This document shows, piece by piece, positions 63,907-64,000 of a DNA stretch of 64,000 nt. The stretch covers positions 3,100,001 to 3,164,000 of the forward strand of contig NZ_LT629737.1 in the NCBI RefSeq assembly GCF_900104765.1, read 5' to 3'. Below the pieces are notes generated by a model that was not told the origin of the DNA, did not search any database, and saw nothing but the letters and a program-made list of their open reading frames with translations. The translations under genes were made by a program, and so were the position numbers. Within the stretch, counting starts at the first letter, position 1. Every line of letters begins with the position of its first letter. The DNA comes from Gillisia sp. Hel1_33_143. GTDB lineage: Bacteria; Bacteroidota; Bacteroidia; Flavobacteriales; Flavobacteriaceae.

Positions 63907-64000
63907 GCATTTACAGCCTGTGCAGGCTTAAGAGAATTAAAAATTAATCCGAAGAACTTAAAGGTTTCTTTTGCCTTATTTATTGCAGCTAATTCCTCTG
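63903..64000 (-). CDS. 3' end of an unidentified gene (partial)
   Basis: On the minus strand an open frame enters from the right edge and ends at TAA (63905-63903), overlapping the pseudouridine-synthase stop. The visible tail reads EELAAINKAKETFKFFGLI and ends PAQAVNA. Too little is present for an identification. Confidence 0.4.
   Translation of the reverse strand, partial: EELAAINKAKETFKFFGLIFNSLKPAQAVNA

Overview
The window looks like a chromosome segment of a marine-type Flavobacteriaceae bacterium (Bacteroidota), plausibly near Gramella/Christiangramia or Zunongwangia. The grounds are low GC content, weak Shine-Dalgarno sequences, several promoter-like TAnnTTTG -7 elements, FtsX/MacB-type permeases of about 800 aa, DUF2807, HipBST and YitT genes, and TPR-cyclase architecture. 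The genus is an inference; there is no rRNA here to test it.

Region 1 (1-14434, + strand) is one long export operon: a membrane-fusion (HlyD-like) protein cut by the window edge, a MacB/LolD-type ATPase, four consecutive paralogous permeases with duplicated FtsX/MacB_PCD domains, a secreted DUF2807 protein, a second ATPase and a TolC-like outer-membrane channel.

Region 2 (about 14.58-16.94 kb, - strand) is the most interesting part. An atypical ECF sigma factor with an extra C-terminal helix-turn-helix is followed after one base by a TnpB/Cas12f-family protein. That protein lacks the RuvC catalytic Asp and Glu and ends before the zinc ribbon and the third RuvC motif. Just downstream on the same strand is a compact, highly foldable intergenic RNA candidate that ends in a repeat-like stem and GAAAC, followed by a possible guide. 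This is the architecture expected of a nuclease-dead Cas12f plus sigma-factor system for RNA-guided transcription activation. From memory, such dCas12f-sigmaE systems were reported in Bacteroidetes in 2025; I cannot check this here. Upstream of the sigma gene lies a second structured RNA with its own promoter-like sequence, two mutually exclusive long hairpins and a T-tract. It is either a separate small RNA or an attenuator leader for the operon.

Region 3 (about 17-39.2 kb, mostly +) is a defence and accessory island. It holds an autoregulated XRE protein; a coupled four-gene module (DNA methyltransferase, phosphoribosyltransferase-like protein, ORC/CDC6-like ATPase, unknown protein) that may be an uncharacterised defence system; a hypothetical protein; a decapitated hsdM fragment fused by overlap to a membrane protein; a TIR protein; a type I restriction operon (hsdM, hsdS, GIY-YIG, pentapeptide membrane protein, hsdR); a putative AbiC-like abortive-infection protein; a tRNA 3'-end remnant; a split hipBST toxin-antitoxin locus; and a hipBA locus flanked by 86-bp direct repeats.

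Region 4 (39.5-64 kb) is more ordinary core chromosome: a membrane protein, a PAP2 phosphatase and a two-component system; exonuclease III; a CDGSH protein; a TPR-guanylate/adenylate cyclase; YitT and HD-domain proteins; two PAS histidine kinases; SbcD/SbcC; a serine hydrolase; paired small membrane proteins; a SRAP (YedK-like) protein; a lipoprotein; a Na+/H+ antiporter; and a small-subunit-type pseudouridine synthase. Strong bidirectional terminators separate the convergent pairs at 44.1 and 57.1 kb.
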